A DNA stretch of 64,000 nt from Burkholderiaceae bacterium. Lineage in GTDB: Bacteria > Pseudomonadota > Gammaproteobacteria > Burkholderiales > Burkholderiaceae_C. Below, one piece after another: positions 45,886 to 54,770 of the stretch (position 1 is the first letter of the stretch; the number at the start of each line of letters is the position of its first letter). The notes below the pieces were generated by a model, which worked only from the letters and a program-made list of their open reading frames with translations, made no database searches and had not been told where the DNA came from. The stretch spans positions 2,604,001 to 2,668,000 of the forward strand of contig JACKLI010000001.1 in NCBI GenBank assembly GCA_024235995.1, in the 5' to 3' direction. Made by a program: the position numbers and the translations under genes.

Positions 45886-48278
45886 CACAGCACCCGCACG
45901 ATGTCGCTTGGCTTGAAGCCGAAGCTGCCTTCCTTGCCCTTGCGCCCACGCGCGGCGCGGGCGTTGTTCAGGCTGCGGATTTCCAGCACCTCCTCGCGCG
46001 GCTTGCCGCCGCGCCCCACGCCGGTGATGCGCACGCTGCGCACATAGGCGGCCGCGCCGGCCAGGCTGTCCTTGGCGTCCAGCTGCATCAGCATCAGGCC
46101 GCGGCCGCCCTTGTCCATCTGGCGCAGCTCGCCGATCTCGAAACTCAGGAGGCGCCCGCCCACGGAGACGCAGGCCACATGCGTGGCCGCTATCGCACCG
46201 ATAGCTGCTGGCGCTTGTCCATCCAGGGCCAGCACCGGTTTTGACTCGGAATCCAGCACCACCAGCGAGGGGCGGCACACCTGCTCGTCGCCGCCCAGGC
46301 TGAGGAACGCCTTGCCACCCCGGTTGCGCCCGCACATCTGCGCCACGGACGCCAGAAAGCCGTAGCCGCCCGAGCCCGAGAGCAGCAGCACGGCGCTTTC
46401 GGGCCCGGCAAAGTAATGCCGCACCTCGGTGCCCGCCTCCAGCTCGATCAGCGTGGTGATGGGCTGGCCGTCGCCGCGCCCGCCCGGCAGGCTGGCCACC
46501 GGCACGCTGTACACGCGGCCGTTGCTGCCGAAGACCAGCAGTTGGTCGACGGTGCGGCACTCGAAGGTGCCGTACAGCGCGTCGCCCGACTTGAAGGCAA
46601 AGCCCGCCGCATCGTGCCCATGGCCTTGGCGCGCGCGCACCCAGCCTTTTTCGCTGACGACCACCGTCACCGGCTCGTCCAGCACCTTGACCTCGGCCAC
46701 GGCCTTCTTCTCGGCCTGGATCAGCGTGCGGCGCGCATCCGCAAACTCCTTCGCATCCTGCTCGATCTCCTTGATCATCAAGCGGCGCAGCGTGGCCGGG
46801 CTGCCCAGCACCTCTTCCAGGCCGCCCTGCTCCTTGCGCAGCTCACTCAGCTCCTGCTCGATCTTGATCGCCTCCAGCCGCGCCAGCTGCCGCAGGCGGA
46901 TGTCGAGGATGTCGTCAGCCTGGCGCTCGCTCAAGTTGAAGCGCGCGATCAGCGCCGCCTTGGGCTCATCGGCCTGGCGGATGATGGCAATCACCTCGTC
47001 GATGTTGAGCAGCACCAGTTGCCGCCCTTCGAGGATGTGGATGCGGTCGAGCACCTTGGCCAGCCGGTGCTGGCTGCGCCGCGTGATGGTCTGCTGGCGG
47101 AAATCGACCCACTCCACCAGCATCTGCCGCAGCGACTTCTGCACCGGCCGCCCGTCCAGGCCGATGCTGGTCAGGTTGATGGGGCTGGACGTTTCCAGGC
47201 TGGTGTGCACCAGCAGCGTGTTGGCCAGCTCGTCGGGGGCGATGGTGCGGCTCTTGGGCTCGAACACCAGGCGCACCGGTGCGTCCTTGCTCGACTCGTC
47301 GCGCACGCCGTCGAGCACCGCCAGCACCGTGGCCTTGAGCTGGTTCTGCTCCTGCGTTACCGCCTTCTTGCCGGCCTTGACCTTGGGGTTGGTCAGCTCC
47401 TCGATCTCTTCCAGCACCTTCTGCGCCGAGGTGCCGGGCGGCAGCTCGGTCACCACCATCTGCCACTGCCCGCGGGCCAGGTCCTCCACCTGCCAGCGCG
47501 CGCGCACCTTCAGGCTGCCGCGCCCGCTCTCGTAGGCGGCGCGGATGTCGCTCTCGCTGCTGATGATCTGCCCGCCGCCCGGATAGTCCGGCCCCGGCAG
47601 CAGCGCGAACAACTCGTCGTCGCTGAGCCTGGCGTTCTTGACCAGCGCCACGCAGGCATCGGCCACCTCGCGCAGGTTGTGGCTGGGGATCTCGGTGGCC
47701 AGGCCCACGGCAATGCCGCTGGCGCCGTTGAGCAGCGCGAACGGCAGGCGCGCCGGCAGTTGGCGCGGCTCCTCCGTGCTGCCGTCGTAGTTGGGCACGA
47801 AGTCCACCGTGCCCTGGTCGATCTCGGCCAGCAGCAGGCGCGTGATCTTGGCCAAGCGCGCCTCGGTGTAGCGCATGGCGGCGGCGCCATCGCCATCGCG
47901 GCTGCCGAAGTTGCCCTGCCCGTCGATCAGCGGATAGCGCTGCGAAAAGTCCTGCGCCATGCGCACCAGCGCGTCATACGCCGCGCTGTCGCCGTGCGGG
48001 TGAAAGCGCCCCAGCACATCGCCCACCACGCGCGCGCTCTTCACCGGCCGCGCCGGCACGTTGCCCCCCGCCCCGCCCCAGCCCAGGCCCATACGCTCCA
48101 TCGCGTACAGGATGCGCCGCTGCACGGGCTTTTGCCCATCGGCCACGTCGGGCAGCGCCCGGCCCTTGACCACGCTGAGCGCGTATTCGAGATAAGCGCG
48201 CTGGGCGTATTGGCCCAGGGCCAGTTGGTCGCCTTCTTCTTCGGGGGTGAGCAGGTCGGGGGTCGTCAGGTCATTCAT
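45885..48278 (-). CDS. parC: DNA topoisomerase IV subunit A
   Basis: A 797-residue ParC; with ParE it decatenates chromosomes. The active-site tyrosine is Tyr137 (AAAMRYTEARL). The quinolone-determining region HPHGDSAAYDA keeps the sensitive-type serine (Ser98). The C-terminal beta-pinwheel is shorter than in GyrA and lacks a GyrA box. An in-frame copy of the dispersed repeat lies in the pinwheel (46186-46225). Confidence 0.95.
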   Translation of the reverse strand: MNDLTTPDLLTPEEEGDQLALGQYAQRAYLEYALSVVKGRALPDVADGQKPVQRRILYAMERMGLGWGGAGGNVPARPVKSARVVGDVLGRFHPHGDSAAYDALVRMAQDFSQRYPLIDGQGNFGSRDGDGAAAMRYTEARLAKITRLLLAEIDQGTVDFVPNYDGSTEEPRQLPARLPFALLNGASGIAVGLATEIPSHNLREVADACVALVKNARLSDDELFALLPGPDYPGGGQIISSESDIRAAYESGRGSLKVRARWQVEDLARGQWQMVVTELPPGTSAQKVLEEIEELTNPKVKAGKKAVTQEQNQLKATVLAVLDGVRDESSKDAPVRLVFEPKSRTIAPDELANTLLVHTSLETSSPINLTSIGLDGRPVQKSLRQMLVEWVDFRQQTITRRSQHRLAKVLDRIHILEGRQLVLLNIDEVIAIIRQADEPKAALIARFNLSERQADDILDIRLRQLARLEAIKIEQELSELRKEQGGLEEVLGSPATLRRLMIKEIEQDAKEFADARRTLIQAEKKAVAEVKVLDEPVTVVVSEKGWVRARQGHGHDAAGFAFKSGDALYGTFECRTVDQLLVFGSNGRVYSVPVASLPGGRGDGQPITTLIELEAGTEVRHYFAGPESAVLLLSGSGGYGFLASVAQMCGRNRGGKAFLSLGGDEQVCRPSLVVLDSESKPVLALDGQAPAAIGAIAATHVACVSVGGRLLSFEIGELRQMDKGGRGLMLMQLDAKDSLAGAAAYVRSVRITGVGRGGKPREEVLEIRSLNNARAARGRKGKEGSFGFKPSDIVRVL
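46186..46225. repeat. Dispersed repeat inside parC
   Basis: ATAGCTGCTGGCGCTTG with flanking ATCG-rich sequence, in frame in the parC pinwheel region, encoding QAPAAIGAIAA. Confidence 0.55.
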
Positions 48279-48280
48279 GC

Positions 48281-48330
48281 TTCAAATTCAATAGCTTCTT
48301 GCGCTTGATTGGCAAGCGCTGCAAGCGAAT
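48281..48330. repeat. Dispersed AT-richer palindromic repeat, complete copy
   Basis: AATTCAATAGCTTCTT followed by GCGCTT-N7-AAGCGC (48301-48319). It is one of the most complete copies and the reference for this family in the window; it lies between parC and the nuclease gene. Confidence 0.7.
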
Positions 48331-48335
48331 ACGTT

Positions 48336-49374
48336 TCAATCTTTAATGCCACCCAGCTCCTGCTCGATGGCCTCGATGCTGGGCAGGCTGGTTTGCAGTT
48401 CGTCGGGCAGGGATTCGATCAGCTTGTACTCCGCCACGCCCATCGGCTGCGACTTGTCACCCAGGGCATATTCGGCCACGACCTTGTTCTTGCTTTTGCA
48501 CAGCAACAGGCCGATGGTGGGCTTGTCCTGCTCGGTCTTGACCTGCCGGTCCACCGCCGTGAGATAAAAACCCAGTTGGCCCAGATGCTCGGGCTTGAAC
48601 TTGCCCGCCTTGAGCTCGATCACCACATAGCAGCGCAGCTTGAGGTGATAGAACAGCAGGTCGATAAAGAATTCCTCCCCGCCCACGTCCAGCAGCACCT
48701 GCCGGCCGACAAAGGCAAAGCCCGCGCAGCTCCAGCAAAAACTCGGTGACATGCTTGACCAGAGCGTGCTCGATCTCGCGCTCCTCGGCCTCATCCGTCA
48801 GGCCGAGAAAGTCGAAGCGATAGGGGTCTTTGAGCGACTCGCGTGCCAAGTCGGATTGCGGCTTGGGCAAGCGCTCGTCGAAGTTGGTGACGGCGCTGCC
48901 GCTGCGCTCGCGCAGGCGGGTTTCGATCTGCATCACCAGCACATTGCGCGACCAGTTGTGCTCGATGGCCTTGGCGGCGTACCAGCGGCGCTCCAGTTCG
49001 GTCTTCAACTTGGACAGCAGCACCAGGTTATGCCCCCACGGCAATTGTCCAACAGCCTGTTGGACAAATTCGGCATCCGGCCACGCCTGGGCAAAAGCGC
49101 GCATGTACATCAGGTTGGCCCGCGAAAACCCTTTCATCGCAGGAAAGGCCAAACGCAAATCGTGCTCCAGCCGCTCGATCACCTTCGCGCCCCAGCCCTG
49201 ATCCGCCTGCCGCGCCAAGATGTCCCGTCCGATCTGCCAGTACAGCAGCACCAGTTCGCGGTTAACCGCCAGCGTGGCACGCTGCTGGGCGCTGTGGATG
49301 CGGGTTTTGAGCTCCAGCAGCCAGTCGGCGTAACCCTGCGGCAGGGGTATGAGGGAGGCAGGTTGGTCATTCAT
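48336..49374 (-). pseudogene. Frameshifted YhcG-type (DUF1016) PDDEXK nuclease gene
   Basis: The first 240 or so codons encode a good DUF1016 N-terminal domain (LVLLYWQIGRDIL, WGHNLVLLSKLK). Near 48715-48730 the frame breaks: the expected ELGAGFAFVGRQ continues in another frame, consistent with a 2-bp loss. The second frame then runs intact to its stop with the nuclease core (GGEEFFIDLLFYH and VVIELKAGKF). So the catalytic half is separated from the start. A sequencing error or a recent mutation are both possible. It lies downstream of brnTA. Confidence 0.85.
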
Positions 49375-49384
49375 GCCCGCGCGC

Positions 49385-49648
49385 TCATCCCTGCAGCTTC
49401 TCTTGCAGCCACACCTTGATCAAGGACTGGTAAGGCACGTCGCGCGCGTTGGCCGCGGCCTTGATGGAGTCGAGCAGGTGCTGGGGCAGGCGCAGCGAAA
49501 TGGTCTTGGTGGTGGGCTTGAGGTTGGGCAACACTGCGCGCCGGGCCTGCGACCAATCCAGGTAGTCGGTGGAATCGTAGCTTTCCCAGAAGGCACGCTC
49601 CTGGGCCTCGCTGTCAAAGCGCGGAATCTTCTTGCCGGGCTTGTTCAT
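49385..49648 (-). CDS. brnA: BrnA-type antitoxin
   Basis: An 87-residue antitoxin: an N-terminal toxin-binding segment (IPRFDSEAQERAFWESYDST) followed by a ribbon-helix-helix domain (TKTISLRLPQHLLDSIKAAA). It overlaps the brnT 3' end by 35 nt, in the usual toxin-first order of brnTA modules. Confidence 0.88.
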   Translation of the reverse strand: MNKPGKKIPRFDSEAQERAFWESYDSTDYLDWSQARRAVLPNLKPTTKTISLRLPQHLLDSIKAAANARDVPYQSLIKVWLQEKLQG

Positions 49649-49931
49649 AAACGGTTCGCTCCTTGCGGTGCATGGCTCTGGCGGATATCACGCGGATCAG
49701 GCTGCCTGGCTCGCGCAGCGTGAAGGTCAGGTGCAACAACCGGCCTTCATCGCAATGCCCCAGCGTGTGATAGCGCATCTCTTGCTGGCTGTGCCTCTCA
49801 TCGCTGAGCAACAGCAGCGGCGCATTGAAAAAAACCTGCTCCGCCTGCGCCATGGACACGCCATGTTTGTCGTTCTTGCGCGCGTTGCCACTGTCCCAGT
49901 CAAAACCCGTGATGGCAGCCAGATCGATCAT
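49614..49931 (-). CDS. brnT: BrnT-type ribonuclease toxin
   Basis: A 105-residue DUF497 protein: FDWDSGNARKNDKHGVS at the start, then RVISARAMHRKERTVYE, with the conserved Lys/His/Arg set of BrnT RNases. ATG at 49929-49931 is used; the longer frame would cross the operator. It lies between parE and parC. Confidence 0.9.
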   Translation of the reverse strand: MIDLAAITGFDWDSGNARKNDKHGVSMAQAEQVFFNAPLLLLSDERHSQQEMRYHTLGHCDEGRLLHLTFTLREPGSLIRVISARAMHRKERTVYEQARQEDSAL

Positions 49932-49932
49932 G

Positions 49933-49959
49933 GTTTGTATATTATGAACACATACAAAC
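49933..49959 (-). promoter_or_regulatory. brnTA operator/promoter
   Basis: A perfect inverted repeat GTTTGTAT-N11-ATACAAAC directly upstream of the brnT ATG. The spacer contains a TAATAT -10-like hexamer (minus strand), so a bound BrnT-BrnA complex would cover the promoter. It is AT-rich, unlike the surroundings. Confidence 0.7.
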
Positions 49960-49967
49960 AAAGAAGT

Positions 49968-51932
49968 TCAGACATCCACCTCCACCGCATCCCCATGCAG
50001 CTCCATCAGCTCGCGCCGGGCGGCGGCTTCGCCCTTGCCCATCAGGCGGGTCATCAGTTCCTGCGTGGGCGCCAGGCCCAAAGCGCCCACCTGCACCGGC
50101 AGCAGGCGGCGGGTGTCGGGGCTGAGGGTGGTTTCCCACAACTGCTCGGCGTTCATCTCGCCCAGGCCCTTGAAACGGCTCACGCTCCACTTGCCTTCGG
50201 GCACGCCGTCCTTGCGCAGTTTGTCGAGGATGGCCGTTAGCTCGGCCTCGTCCAGCGCGTACAGCTTGGCGGCGGGCTTTTTGCCGCGCGCGGGGGCATC
50301 GACGCGAAACAGCGGCGGGCGCGCCACGTACACGTGGCCGGCGTCGATCAGGCGCGGGAAGTGGCGGAAGAAGAGCGTCAGCAGCAGTACCTGGATGTGC
50401 GCGCCATCCACGTCGGCGTCCGACAGGATGCAGATCTTGCCGTAGCGCAGGTTGCCCAAATCCACCTCGTCGTCCGGCCCGTGCGGGTCGATGCCGATGG
50501 CCACCGAGATGTCGTGGATTTCGGTGTTGGCAAACAGGCGGTCGCGCTCCACCTCCCAGGTGTTGAGCACCTTGCCGCGCAGCGGCAGCACGGCCTGGGT
50601 TTCCTTGTCGCGGCCCATCTTGGCGCTGCCGCCGGCGCTGTCGCCTTCGACCAGAAACACCTCATTCAAGCCGATGTCGCGGCTTTCGCAGTCGGTCAGC
50701 TTGCCGGGCAGCACGGCCACGCCGCTGCTCTTGCGCTTTTCCACCTTCTGGCCGGCGCGCTGGCGCGTTTGTGCGGCCTTGATGGCCAGCTCGGCCAGCT
50801 TCTTGCCCCATTCGACGTTGGCGTTCAGCCACAGCTCCAGCGCCGGCTTGACGAAGCTGGACACCAGCCGCAGCGCGTCGCGCGAGTTCAGCCGCTCCTT
50901 GATCTGGCCCTGGAACTGCGGGTCGAGCACCTTGGCGCTCAGCACGTAGCTGGCGCGGGCGAACACGTCCTCGGGCATCAGCTTGACGCCCTTGGGCAAG
51001 AGCGCATGCAGCTCGATGAAGCCCTTGACGGCCTGGAACAGGCCATCGCGCAGACCGCTGTCGTGCGTGCCGCCGGCCGTGGTGGCGATCAGGTTGACGT
51101 AGCTCTCGCGCACCGGGTGGCCGTCTTCGGTGAAGGCCAGCACCCACTGGGCGCCCTCGCCTTCGGCAAAGCTGTCGTCGTCCTTGCCGGCATAGCCCTC
51201 GCCCTCGAACAGCGGGATCACCGCGTCGGCCGGCAGGCTCTGCTCCAGGTAGTCGCGCAGGCCGCCCTTGTATTGCCAGGTTTGCGTGTCCTTCTTCTTC
51301 TCGTCGATCAGCTGCACCGTCACGCCCGGCAACAGCACGGCCTTGCTGCGCAGCAGGTGCACCAGCTCGGCCATGGGGATCTGGGGCGATTCGAAATACT
51401 TCGGGTCGGGCCAGACGCGCACCGTGGTGCCCTGCCTGCGGTCGCCCTCGCCCTGCGGGCGCAGTTGCAGGGCCTGCACCACGTCGCCGCCCTCGAAGGC
51501 CATGGCCGCCACCTGGCCCTCCCGGTGGCTGGCCACTTCCATGCGCTTGCCCAGGGCGTTGGTGACCGACACGCCCACGCCGTGCAGGCCGCCCGAGAAG
51601 CTGTAGGCGCCGCCCGCGCCCTTGTCGAACTTGCCGCCCACGTGCAGGCGGGTGAAGACCAGCTCCAGCACCGGAGCGCCCTCCTCGGGGTGCAGGCCGT
51701 GCGGGATGCCGCGGCCGTCGTCCTCGACGCTGACCGAGCCGTCGGCATGCAGCGTCACACGGATCTTCTTGCCGAAGCCGGCCAGCGCCTCGTCGGCGGC
51801 GTTGTCGATCACTTCCTGGATGACGTGCAGCGGGTTGTCGGTGCGGGTGTACATGCCCGGGCGCTGCTTGACGGGCTCCAGGCCCTTGAGGACGCGGATC
51901 GTGCCTTCGGAATACGTTGATGCGGTTGCCAT
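49968..51932 (-). CDS. parE: DNA topoisomerase IV subunit B
   Basis: A 654-residue ATPase subunit. It has the GHKL ATP site (VIDNAADEALAGFGK, EDDGRGIPHG, GGLHGVGVSVTNALG), the TOPRIM motif EGDSAGGSAKMGRD, and DADVDGAHI. The length excludes GyrB with its larger insert. TAGAAT ends 8 nt before ATG with no SD. Topoisomerase IV genes are here separated by a toxin-antitoxin module and a nuclease gene. Confidence 0.95.
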   Translation of the reverse strand: MATASTYSEGTIRVLKGLEPVKQRPGMYTRTDNPLHVIQEVIDNAADEALAGFGKKIRVTLHADGSVSVEDDGRGIPHGLHPEEGAPVLELVFTRLHVGGKFDKGAGGAYSFSGGLHGVGVSVTNALGKRMEVASHREGQVAAMAFEGGDVVQALQLRPQGEGDRRQGTTVRVWPDPKYFESPQIPMAELVHLLRSKAVLLPGVTVQLIDEKKKDTQTWQYKGGLRDYLEQSLPADAVIPLFEGEGYAGKDDDSFAEGEGAQWVLAFTEDGHPVRESYVNLIATTAGGTHDSGLRDGLFQAVKGFIELHALLPKGVKLMPEDVFARASYVLSAKVLDPQFQGQIKERLNSRDALRLVSSFVKPALELWLNANVEWGKKLAELAIKAAQTRQRAGQKVEKRKSSGVAVLPGKLTDCESRDIGLNEVFLVEGDSAGGSAKMGRDKETQAVLPLRGKVLNTWEVERDRLFANTEIHDISVAIGIDPHGPDDEVDLGNLRYGKICILSDADVDGAHIQVLLLTLFFRHFPRLIDAGHVYVARPPLFRVDAPARGKKPAAKLYALDEAELTAILDKLRKDGVPEGKWSVSRFKGLGEMNAEQLWETTLSPDTRRLLPVQVGALGLAPTQELMTRLMGKGEAAARRELMELHGDAVEVDV

Positions 51933-52028
51933 GGGCGGCGATTCTAGCGACGGCCAGGCCGGTTACTGGTTTTAATCACAGTCTTGCGTGTCATCCTGCA
52001 CGGGCTTGGGCCCTGCACAATCGCTCGC

Positions 52029-52601
52029 ATGACGCCCTCGCCTTCGGCCTCCGCCGCACCGCCCTCGCCCTGGGTGCGGCGCTTCTCCGCCCTGGTTGCA
52101 CCCGGCGCGCCGGTGCTCGACGTGGCCTGCGGCAGCGGCCGTCACATGCGCTGGTTTGCGCAGCTGGGGCACCCGGTCACGGGGGTCGATCGGGATGCGC
52201 ACGCCCTGGCCGCCGCGCGCGCCTGGGGCGAGGTGATCGAGGCTGACATCGAAAGCGGCCCCTGGCCCTTGCCCGGCCGCCGCTTCGGCGCCGTGGTCGT
52301 CACCCACTACCTGTGGCGCCCCCTGCTACCCACCCTCGTGGGCAGCGTCGCGCCGGGCGGCGTGCTGCTCTACGAGACCTTCGCCGCCGGCAACGAGACC
52401 GTCGGCAAGCCCTCGCGGCCCGACTTTCTGCTGCAGCCGGGGGAACTGCTGCAGGCCTGCCAGGGTCTGCGCATCGTGGCCTATGAGGACGGCTTTCTCG
52501 ATGCGCCCGCGCGCTTCGTGCAGCGCGTCGCGGCGGTGCGCGAGCCAGGCCGCGCGCCGGCCGCCAAGCCGCCGCCGCGCCATCCGTTGGCCGCCGCCTG
52601 A
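52029..52601 (+). CDS. Class I SAM-dependent methyltransferase
   Basis: A 190-residue Rossmann-type methyltransferase: motif I VLDVACGSGRHMRWFAQLG, the acidic GVDRDAHAL and a post-motif LLYETFAAGNE. Similar small proteins are found in many Proteobacteria near dapA; the substrate is unknown. No SD; CACAAT ends 7 nt before ATG. The C-terminus is Ala/Pro/Arg-rich. Confidence 0.82.
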   Translation: MTPSPSASAAPPSPWVRRFSALVAPGAPVLDVACGSGRHMRWFAQLGHPVTGVDRDAHALAAARAWGEVIEADIESGPWPLPGRRFGAVVVTHYLWRPLLPTLVGSVAPGGVLLYETFAAGNETVGKPSRPDFLLQPGELLQACQGLRIVAYEDGFLDAPARFVQRVAAVREPGRAPAAKPPPRHPLAAA

Positions 52602-52657
52602 AGCCGCCGGCAGGCCCTAGAATGCTTGTTTCATCCGACCAGACCCCACCGGACCCC

Positions 52658-53554
52658 ATGACCCCCATCACCGGCAGCACCGTCGCCCTCGTCACCCCCA
52701 TGCACGAAGACGGCAGCGTCGACTACCCCACCCTGCGCAAGCTGATCGACTGGCACATCGAGCAGGGTACCGACTGCATCGGCGTGGTCGGCACCACGGG
52801 CGAGTCGCCCACCGTCGACGTCGAGGAGCACCAGGAGATCATCCGCGTGTCGGTCGAGCAGACGCGCAAGCACACCGCGCGCCACGTGCCCATCATGGCC
52901 GGCTGCGGCGCCAACTCCACCGCCGAGGCGATCGAGCTGGCGCGCTACGCCAAGAAGGTGGGCGCCGACTGCCAGCTGCAGGTGGTGCCCTACTACAACA
53001 AGCCCACGCAAGAGGGCCAGTACCGCCACTTCAAGGCCATCGCCGAGGCCGTGGGCGATTTGCCCATGGTGCTGTACAACGTGCCCGGCCGCTCGGTGGC
53101 GGACATGCACCACGACACCGTGCTGCGCTGCGCCCAGGTGCCCGGCATCATCGGCATCAAGGAGGCCACCGGCAACATCGAGCGCGCGCAGTGGCTGATC
53201 CGCGACGTGCCCAAGGGCTTTGCCGTGTATTCGGGCGACGACCCCACCGCCGTGGCGCTGATGCTGTGCGGCGGCCAGGGCAACATCAGCGTCACCGCCA
53301 ACGTGGCGCCGCGCCTGATGCACGAGCTGTGCATGGCCGCGATCGCCGGCGACCGCCGCACCGCCATAGACATCCAGTTCAAGCTGATGCCGCTGCACCG
53401 GCACCTGTTCGTCGAGGCCAACCCCATCCCCGTCAAGTGGGCCATGGCCCGCATGGGCCTGTGCGGCCCCACGCTGCGCCTGCCCATGACCGAGTTGGCC
53501 ACCGAGCACCGGGCCGTGGTGGAACAGGCGCTCAAGAGCGCCGGTCTGCTCTGA
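52658..53554 (+). CDS. dapA: 4-hydroxy-tetrahydrodipicolinate synthase
   Basis: A 298-residue DapA condensing pyruvate with aspartate semialdehyde, the first step to diaminopimelate and lysine. The Schiff-base lysine is Lys168 (GIIGIKEATGN); Tyr140 and GTTGES are also in place. The start at MTPITGSTVA is used instead of the 12-codon longer ATG frame. A TAGAAT hexamer at 52618-52623 may be its -10. Confidence 0.96.
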   Translation: MTPITGSTVALVTPMHEDGSVDYPTLRKLIDWHIEQGTDCIGVVGTTGESPTVDVEEHQEIIRVSVEQTRKHTARHVPIMAGCGANSTAEAIELARYAKKVGADCQLQVVPYYNKPTQEGQYRHFKAIAEAVGDLPMVLYNVPGRSVADMHHDTVLRCAQVPGIIGIKEATGNIERAQWLIRDVPKGFAVYSGDDPTAVALMLCGGQGNISVTANVAPRLMHELCMAAIAGDRRTAIDIQFKLMPLHRHLFVEANPIPVKWAMARMGLCGPTLRLPMTELATEHRAVVEQALKSAGLL

Positions 53555-53556
53555 TC

Positions 53557-53600
53557 GATATCATTTTCATAGCTCCTTGCGCCTGCCAGACAAGCGCAAA
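53557..53600. repeat. Dispersed palindromic repeat between dapA and bamC
   Basis: TTTTCATAGCTCCTT followed by GCGCCT-N7-AAGCGC, the same arrangement and loop length as at 48281-48330. Confidence 0.7.
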
Positions 53601-53630
53601 CGCCTGGTTTCACTCAAAGGATCACTCCAC

Positions 53631-54746
53631 GTGACGTTCGCTCAACGCCCTCTGCACGCGGCCCCGATCGTGGCCACGCTGGTGCTGGCCCTGGCCGGCT
53701 GTTCGAGCCTGGAGCCGGACAAGATCGACTACCGCAGCTCCGGCCGCGGCGTGCCGCTGGAGGTGCCGCCCGACCTGACGCAGCTGCCCGGCCAGTCGCG
53801 CTACAGCGTGCCCGCCACCGTCACGGCCAGCGGCTACCAAGCCGGCCAGGCGGCCACGGCCGGCGCCACCAAGACCACCGTGCCCAACACCATCGCCGAC
53901 GTGCACTACATGCGCAACGGCGATGAGCGCTGGCTGCAGGTGGACCGCCCGCCCGAAAAGGTCTGGCCCCTGGTGCGCGACTTCTGGCTCGACAACGGCT
54001 TTCTGATCGCCGTCGACAACCCGACCACCGGCATCCTCGAGACCGACTGGGCCGAGAACCGCGCCAAGATCCCGCAGGACATCATCCGCAACACCCTGGG
54101 CAAGGTGTTCGACTCGCTCTACTCCACCGGCGAGCGCGACAAGTTCCGCGTCCGCGTCGAGCGCGACGCCAAGGGCGGCACCGACATCTACATCACCCAC
54201 CGCGGCATGGAGGAGGTCTACAACTCCGCCCGCCGCGACAGCACCGTGTGGCAGCCGCGCGCGCGCGACCCCGGCCTGGAAGACGAGTTCCTGCGCCGCC
54301 TGATGGTGGCCCTGGGCGTGACGCAAGAGCAGTCCAAGGCCGCGCTGGCCAGCGCCACGGCCGCCGCCGCGGCCACCGGCCCGCAGGCACGCCTGGTCAG
54401 CCAGGACGGCGCTCCCGCCATCGCGCTCAGCGACGACTTCGACCGCGCCTGGCGCCGCGTCGGCCTGACGCTGGACCGCACCGGTTTCACCGTCGAGGAC
54501 CGCGACCGCGCCAAGGGCATCTACTACGTGCGCTACGTCGATCCGACGATCGAGAAGAAGGAGCCCGGCTTCTTCAGCAAGCTGTTCGGCGGCGCCAGCA
54601 CCCAGCTGCCGGCCGCCCAGTACCAGATCGGCGTGCATGCGCAAGGCGGCGGCAGCCTGGTGACGGTGCAGGGCAACCAGGGCGCGGCCGTGCCCGAGCG
54701 CGACGCGCAGCGCATCATCAAGGTGCTGGCCGACGACCTGAAGTAG
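53631..54746 (+). CDS. bamC: Outer-membrane assembly lipoprotein BamC
   Basis: A 371-residue lipoprotein of the BAM complex. The lipobox LAGC (Cys24) is followed by the unstructured BamC N-terminal stretch and two helix-grip domains. The start is GTG at 53631, with an AAAGGA SD 9 nt upstream; a longer TTG frame would read through the repeat. dapA-bamC order is widely conserved, as in E. coli. Confidence 0.92.
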   Translation: MTFAQRPLHAAPIVATLVLALAGCSSLEPDKIDYRSSGRGVPLEVPPDLTQLPGQSRYSVPATVTASGYQAGQAATAGATKTTVPNTIADVHYMRNGDERWLQVDRPPEKVWPLVRDFWLDNGFLIAVDNPTTGILETDWAENRAKIPQDIIRNTLGKVFDSLYSTGERDKFRVRVERDAKGGTDIYITHRGMEEVYNSARRDSTVWQPRARDPGLEDEFLRRLMVALGVTQEQSKAALASATAAAAATGPQARLVSQDGAPAIALSDDFDRAWRRVGLTLDRTGFTVEDRDRAKGIYYVRYVDPTIEKKEPGFFSKLFGGASTQLPAAQYQIGVHAQGGGSLVTVQGNQGAAVPERDAQRIIKVLADDLK

Positions 54747-54770
54747 GCCCCGGCGCGCGGATCGAAGGCA

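Noticed and set aside
49968..51932. GyrB instead of ParE
   Set aside because: The length of 654 residues, lack of the GyrB insert and a nearby parC fit ParE.
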